Positions 60,707 to 64,000 of a stretch of DNA of 64,000 bases are shown here, piece by piece; within the stretch, counting starts at the first letter, position 1, and the number at the start of each line of letters is the position of its first letter. The translations under genes and the position numbers were made by a program. The DNA lies in contig VGTJ01000003.1 of NCBI GenBank assembly GCA_016874775.1, positions 1 through 64,000 of the forward strand, in the 5' to 3' direction. A model generated the notes under the pieces. The model ran no database searches, was not told the origin of the DNA, and saw only the letters and a list, made by a program, of their open reading frames with translations. The DNA is from Deltaproteobacteria bacterium (GTDB taxonomy: Bacteria; Desulfobacterota; Binatia; Bin18).

Positions 60707-60898
60707 TTAGGCAGCCGTTCGTTCCAACACTTGTTTCTTAAAGGACGAGATGTCTCTGCGGTGGAAACGCCACTGTCGTCCCCGTTTAACCGCAGGTAAG
60801 GTATTTTTGCGAGCGAGTTCATTAACCGTATCAGGACTGAGGTCGAGCATTTCGGCAGCTTGTCTGCTGTTCAGGAGAATATCGTCTTTCTCAGCCAC
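60707..60898 (-). CDS. excisionase/MerR-type helix-turn-helix protein
   Basis: 63 residues, essentially one HTH_17 domain: ILLNSRQAAEMLDLSPDTVN, ARKNTLPAVKRGRQWRFHRR and DISSFKKQVLE. Such small proteins bind DNA as excisionases or local regulators. No integrase or phage gene is nearby, so a regulatory role for a neighbour is more likely. Eighteen bases upstream of the methyltransferase start on the same strand. Confidence 0.87.
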   Translation of the reverse strand: MAEKDDILLNSRQAAEMLDLSPDTVNELARKNTLPAVKRGRQWRFHRRDISSFKKQVLERTAA

Positions 60899-60984
60899 AA
60901 CGCGCCCATATCAACGAAAAATTGTCTGGCGAGTATGCCACAGCTCCGTAAACCCGTCAATCTCTCTGATATTTCAAATACTTA

Positions 60985-62766
60985 CTAAAAATGCACATCA
61001 CGTAAACGCAATTGCAAGCTTGCATTCCCATTCCAGACGTTGATTTCCGGGGTATAGAGCATATTAACCCGGGCACGTGGCCTTAGCGGCCAATCTCCCA
61101 TGCCAAAGCCGATCGCATCAAGCGGTCGGCCACCTTTCCCAGATCGTAGCAGCAACTTCAGATGCCCAGGTTTACCAAGGAGCGGCTTAGCCCCAACCAC
61201 GCGCGTCGAGACAACTTCAGCTTCACGGGCAAGAAACACTGGCTCAGGATTCCCCTGGCCATACGGCTCAAGCAAACGAACCTGGTCCATCGTTTGTGCA
61301 TTCATCCTCGCAAGATCAACTTCGTCATCCACTTCAATTTCGGCCACAAGATCTTCCGCTGACAGGCGCTCACGCGCGGCAGCCTCGAATTTCGCGGCAA
61401 AGGCTGGAATACGGTCGGCATGTATCGAAAGCCCAGCCGCTTGTCGATGGCCCCCGTAGCCCTCCAACACGTCAGCACATGTTTTCAAGCCTTCATACAA
61501 ATGAAACACTTTCGGGCTGCGTCCCGACCCCTTCCCTTTTCCCCCATCAATAGCGATCAGAAAGGTCGGACGTACAAATCTTTCAACCAATCGCGATGCA
61601 ACGATGCCAATAACCCCAGGATGCCATTCTTCCGACGCCAAGACGATACTGCGCCGTTCTGGTAAATCAGGCCAGGATTCGACTTGTTCGACAGCCTGAT
61701 TCAGTATTTTCTCTTCAATGCCTTGGCGTGCGCGATTTTCACCGTCGAGGTCAGTCGCCAGTGCACGCGCACGATCGGCGTCTTCGGTCGTCAACAGTTC
61801 GACCGCTTTCTGTGCCTCAGCTAACCGCCCTCCCGCATTCAGGCGTGGACCGAGACGAAAGCCAATATAACTACTAGAAACTTCAGCATTACCGCTCACT
61901 TCTTTCAGTGCACGAATACCAAGCCGTTGCCCCCGATCAATTTCCTTGAGTCCGTGCGTGACCAATACCCGATTCTCTTCCACCAGCGGAACGAGATCCG
62001 CCACGGTTCCGAGCGTCACCAAATCGAGATAGCGGCGCAAGTCCGGCACTGGGTCCATGCCTTGCTCACGCAAACGCATGCGCAGTCCCATCAGCAAATA
62101 GAAAACCACTCCAGCACCAGAAAGACCGGTGAACGAAAAGGCGCAGTTCTTCTCCATCGGGTTCAGCACGGCATACGCCGGTGGACGCTGCTCAGGTACG
62201 TGGTGGTGATCACAGATGATGACATCGAGACCAAGACTCTGCGCGAGGGCAATTTCGGTATGTGCGGTCGCACCACAATCGGCAGTGATCAGCACCTTAG
62301 CGCCGCGCTCAGCGATCGTTCGCATCGCCTGTACATTGAGGCCGTAGCCCTCACGCGTGCGATGCGGAATGTACAATCCGGGGTCGAAACCGATCTCGCG
62401 TAGAAATAATATCAGTTGCGAACTGCCAGTAACGCCATCAACATCATAATCGCCATAGACATAGACAAGTTCACCGCGGGCGCGCGCTTGTAGAATTCGC
62501 TCAGTCGCCCGCGCCATGTCAGGAAACAACAGGGGAGAACGGAGTCCGTTCCGTAAGGAGGGCGCAAGAAACGTCGCCGCCTTTTCGTGCGTGTCGATAC
62601 CACGATTCACCAGCAATCGTGCTAGCAACGGAGAAATCGCTGTTGCTCCTGCTTGCTCCTGCGAGCACAAAGCAGTGACGCGTGTGAGGTCAGGTGATCG
62701 CATCACCCAACGTCGCACAGGCAATGGCGTTTTGGTACTCACGCGCGTTGCCCTGCTTTCTCCCAT
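60985..62766 (-). CDS. recJ: single-stranded-DNA-specific exonuclease RecJ
   Basis: 593 residues. DHH phosphoesterase motifs are complete: VYGDYDVDGVTGSSQLILFL, LITADCGATAHTEIALAQSL, and IICDHHHVPEQ, with the DHHA1 motif GGHRQAAGLSIHADRIPAF and an OB-like end. Cytoplasmic 5'-3' ssDNA exonuclease in repair. The start overlaps the end of secF by 28 bases at ATG 62766; an in-frame GTG at 62745 with AGGGCA ahead is an alternative. RecJ next to SecF/SecD is a common arrangement in delta-proteobacteria-like genomes. Confidence 0.95.
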   Translation of the reverse strand: MGESRATRVSTKTPLPVRRWVMRSPDLTRVTALCSQEQAGATAISPLLARLLVNRGIDTHEKAATFLAPSLRNGLRSPLLFPDMARATERILQARARGELVYVYGDYDVDGVTGSSQLILFLREIGFDPGLYIPHRTREGYGLNVQAMRTIAERGAKVLITADCGATAHTEIALAQSLGLDVIICDHHHVPEQRPPAYAVLNPMEKNCAFSFTGLSGAGVVFYLLMGLRMRLREQGMDPVPDLRRYLDLVTLGTVADLVPLVEENRVLVTHGLKEIDRGQRLGIRALKEVSGNAEVSSSYIGFRLGPRLNAGGRLAEAQKAVELLTTEDADRARALATDLDGENRARQGIEEKILNQAVEQVESWPDLPERRSIVLASEEWHPGVIGIVASRLVERFVRPTFLIAIDGGKGKGSGRSPKVFHLYEGLKTCADVLEGYGGHRQAAGLSIHADRIPAFAAKFEAAARERLSAEDLVAEIEVDDEVDLARMNAQTMDQVRLLEPYGQGNPEPVFLAREAEVVSTRVVGAKPLLGKPGHLKLLLRSGKGGRPLDAIGFGMGDWPLRPRARVNMLYTPEINVWNGNASLQLRLRDVHF

Positions 62767-63641
62767 AACAACACAATCGGACTGGCGATGTAGATGGACG
62801 AATAGGTTCCAACTATAAACCCAATCAACAGCGTGAAGGCAAACCCGTGGATCACTTCACCACCGAGAAAATACAACACCAGCACTACCAGAATCGCCGT
62901 CCCATTCGTAATAATGGTTCGGCTTAAGGTGTCATTGATACTACGATTAATGATATTGAGCACCCCTTCACGTCGCATCTTGCGCATGTTCTCACGGATC
63001 CGGTCACAGACAATCACCGTATCGTTCACCGAGAATCCCACAACCGTCAGGAGCGCAGCAACCACCGTCAGATCAAACTCGATGTTCATCAACGACAGCG
63101 CACCAATGGTGATAAGTGCATCGTGGAAAAGCGCGACGGCTGTGCCAACGCCAAACCGTGGCTCAAAGCGAATGGCGACATAGATACCCATGACGAGAGC
63201 AGAGAACGCAACGGCAAGGATCGCTTTCCGTTGCAAATCTCTTCCTACTTTCGGGCCGACGGCTTCAATGCGTCGGACTTCAAATGCCTGTTGGCCAAAC
63301 TTACTCACTAACCCTTGTTGTACTTTGTTGGCGATATCCTCAGTGACCGTCTCGGCCACCGGAAGCCGAATCAAGAATTCGTTTCCGCTCTGGCCAAAGT
63401 CTTGGACAATGCCTCCCGGAATGTTGGTCGTCGCCAACGCCTGACGAATATCGGCAATCGAGGTGGGCTGAGTAAATTTCACATGCACCACCGTGCCGCC
63501 AACAAAATCCACACCGTAATTGGGTCCGCCACGATACACCAGGGACGCGAGTCCCAGCAAAATCAGGACTAAAGAGAAGGTAATGGCGGGCTTTAGATAG
63601 TGGACAAAATCGAAATTGGTATTTGGTTTAATCAGTTCCAT
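62739..63641 (-). CDS. secF: protein translocase subunit SecF
   Basis: 300 residues with six membrane segments. Landmarks: FDFVHYLKPAITFSLVLILL, the periplasmic YGVDFVGGTVVHVKF, VGPKVGRDLQRKAILAVAFS and GFSVNDTVIVCDRIRENMRK, then DTLSRTIITNGTAILVVLVL and GFIVGTYSSIYIASPIVLLW. Inner-membrane partner of SecD that uses proton motive force to drive late protein export. Separated from secD by 103 bases of repeat-like sequence. Confidence 0.97.
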   Translation of the reverse strand: MELIKPNTNFDFVHYLKPAITFSLVLILLGLASLVYRGGPNYGVDFVGGTVVHVKFTQPTSIADIRQALATTNIPGGIVQDFGQSGNEFLIRLPVAETVTEDIANKVQQGLVSKFGQQAFEVRRIEAVGPKVGRDLQRKAILAVAFSALVMGIYVAIRFEPRFGVGTAVALFHDALITIGALSLMNIEFDLTVVAALLTVVGFSVNDTVIVCDRIRENMRKMRREGVLNIINRSINDTLSRTIITNGTAILVVLVLYFLGGEVIHGFAFTLLIGFIVGTYSSIYIASPIVLLWEKAGQRA

Positions 63642-63649
63642 AAAATCCT

Positions 63650-63744
63650 ACTACAATGCGGAACACGAAACGCTGAACGATGAGTAGCAGACGAGGAGAA
63701 CTCTCTCCCATTCACCGTTCATCATTCTGAATTCATCGTTTTCC
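63650..63744. repeat. TTCATCATTC-word intergenic tract between secD and secF
   Basis: Contains GCGGAACACGAAACGCTGAACG and CATTCACCGTTCATCATTC, words closely similar to the tract at 29277-29316. SecD and SecF genes usually abut, so the insertion of such a tract here is notable. No coding signal. Confidence 0.5.
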
Positions 63745-64000
63745 TCATACGCTGAGCGTCGTCAATCGCTTGTTCGCTAACAGATAGTCATAGACCACGC
63801 GTGTACAAAATACGGCGGTAAACACCGTCGTGATAATGCCAATACACAACGTGACAGCAAAACCTTTCACCGGTCCTGAACCGAATTGAAACAGAATCAG
63901 CCCAGAGAGGAAGGTGGTGATATTTGAGTCGAAGATCGCCGGCAACGCCCGCTCATACCCTGCTTCAACTGCCGCGCGTGCGTTCTTTCCTAAGCGTAAT
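63745..64000 (-). CDS. secD: protein translocase subunit SecD, C-terminal part (runs off window)
   Basis: The last 84 codons plus TGA... stop at 63745 are present; the start lies beyond the window. LRLGKNARAAVEAGYERALP, AIFDSNITTFLSGLILFQFG and GSGPVKGFAVTLCIGIITTV are the standard SecD ending with its final membrane helices. Partner of SecF in the Sec accessory complex. Identity of this tail is clear even though partial. Confidence 0.95.
   Translation of the reverse strand, partial: LRLGKNARAAVEAGYERALPAIFDSNITTFLSGLILFQFGSGPVKGFAVTLCIGIITTVFTAVFCTRVVYDYLLANKRLTTLSV

Noticed and set aside
1-64000. tRNA, rRNA, CRISPR array or prophage
   Set aside because: No cloverleaf, ribosomal sequence, regularly spaced direct repeats or phage structural genes were recognised; the excisionase-like HTH at 60707 has no integrase partner.

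Overview
The window looks like chromosomal DNA of a Gram-negative, probably aerobic, environmental bacterium with a large catabolic repertoire. G+C is mid-range by eye. The gene content (CaiB/BaiF CoA-transferases, acyl-CoA dehydrogenases, luciferase-like oxidoreductase, HyuA/HyuB, many VOC proteins, TPP enzymes, RecJ-SecF-SecD) and the repeat-rich intergenic gaps recall uncultured delta-proteobacteria-like lineages such as Tectomicrobia/Entotheonella or Binatota. That placement is inference. No rRNA, tRNA or CRISPR was recognised.

Layout. 1-0.5 kb: tail of an ISAzo13-type transposase that has cut an acetyltransferase (GNAT/FemAB-like) gene. 0.8-11.3 kb, minus strand: HAD phosphatase, luciferase-like oxidoreductase, DUF937, SDR, acyl-CoA dehydrogenase, methyltransferase, alpha/beta hydrolase, DUF1499, YyaL-like thioredoxin-fold protein and a CoA-transferase. 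11.45 kb: a small plus-strand SelW-like selenoprotein gene with an in-frame UGA and a SECIS-like hairpin, easily lost because the UGA reads as a stop. 11.7-13.4 kb: an unknown gene and the wreck of a PAS-domain sensor gene. 13.6-17.7 kb: a cell-wall pair (L,D-transpeptidase and M15-type peptidase) closed by a terminator. 17.7-23.1 kb: two unknown proteins, acyl-CoA dehydrogenase, two SDRs, an unknown protein and a VOC protein.

23.1-37.4 kb is a long leftward catabolic array: HyuA, HyuB, RidA-like protein, two tandem methyltransferases, VOC, D-aminoacylase-like amidohydrolase, two CaiB/BaiF CoA-transferases and a TPP lyase/decarboxylase. A plus-strand Phd/VapC toxin-antitoxin pair sits between hyuA and hyuB. 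37.4-42.1 kb: an Arg-rich repeat protein, a TetR regulator, a second D-aminoacylase-like enzyme and a secreted polysaccharide-deacetylase-like protein.

42.1-54.4 kb is mostly plus-strand: DoxX, a TPP enzyme, a NarX/NarL-type two-component pair, a frameshifted GDP-mannose 3,5-epimerase relic, a NodB-type deacetylase, a DyP peroxidase facing a Fe/Mn superoxide dismutase, and a frameshifted DUF2314 gene. 54.5-60.7 kb: an amidase operon (SnoaL-like, GatC/AtzG-like, amidase, VOC), a TPP enzyme flanked by two paralogous cupins, and a methyltransferase. 60.7-64 kb: an excisionase-type HTH protein, RecJ, SecF and the C-terminal end of SecD.

Many leftward genes are separated by short repeat tracts of several families (CAGCTTTCAGC-like words, TTCATCATTCATCG-like words, CCCTCTCCC/GGGAGAGGG units, GTAGGGGC/GCCCCTAC and GGTGGGC/GCCCACC palindromes). 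These explain several spurious upstream start codons; starts given here were chosen by Shine-Dalgarno position wherever one was visible.
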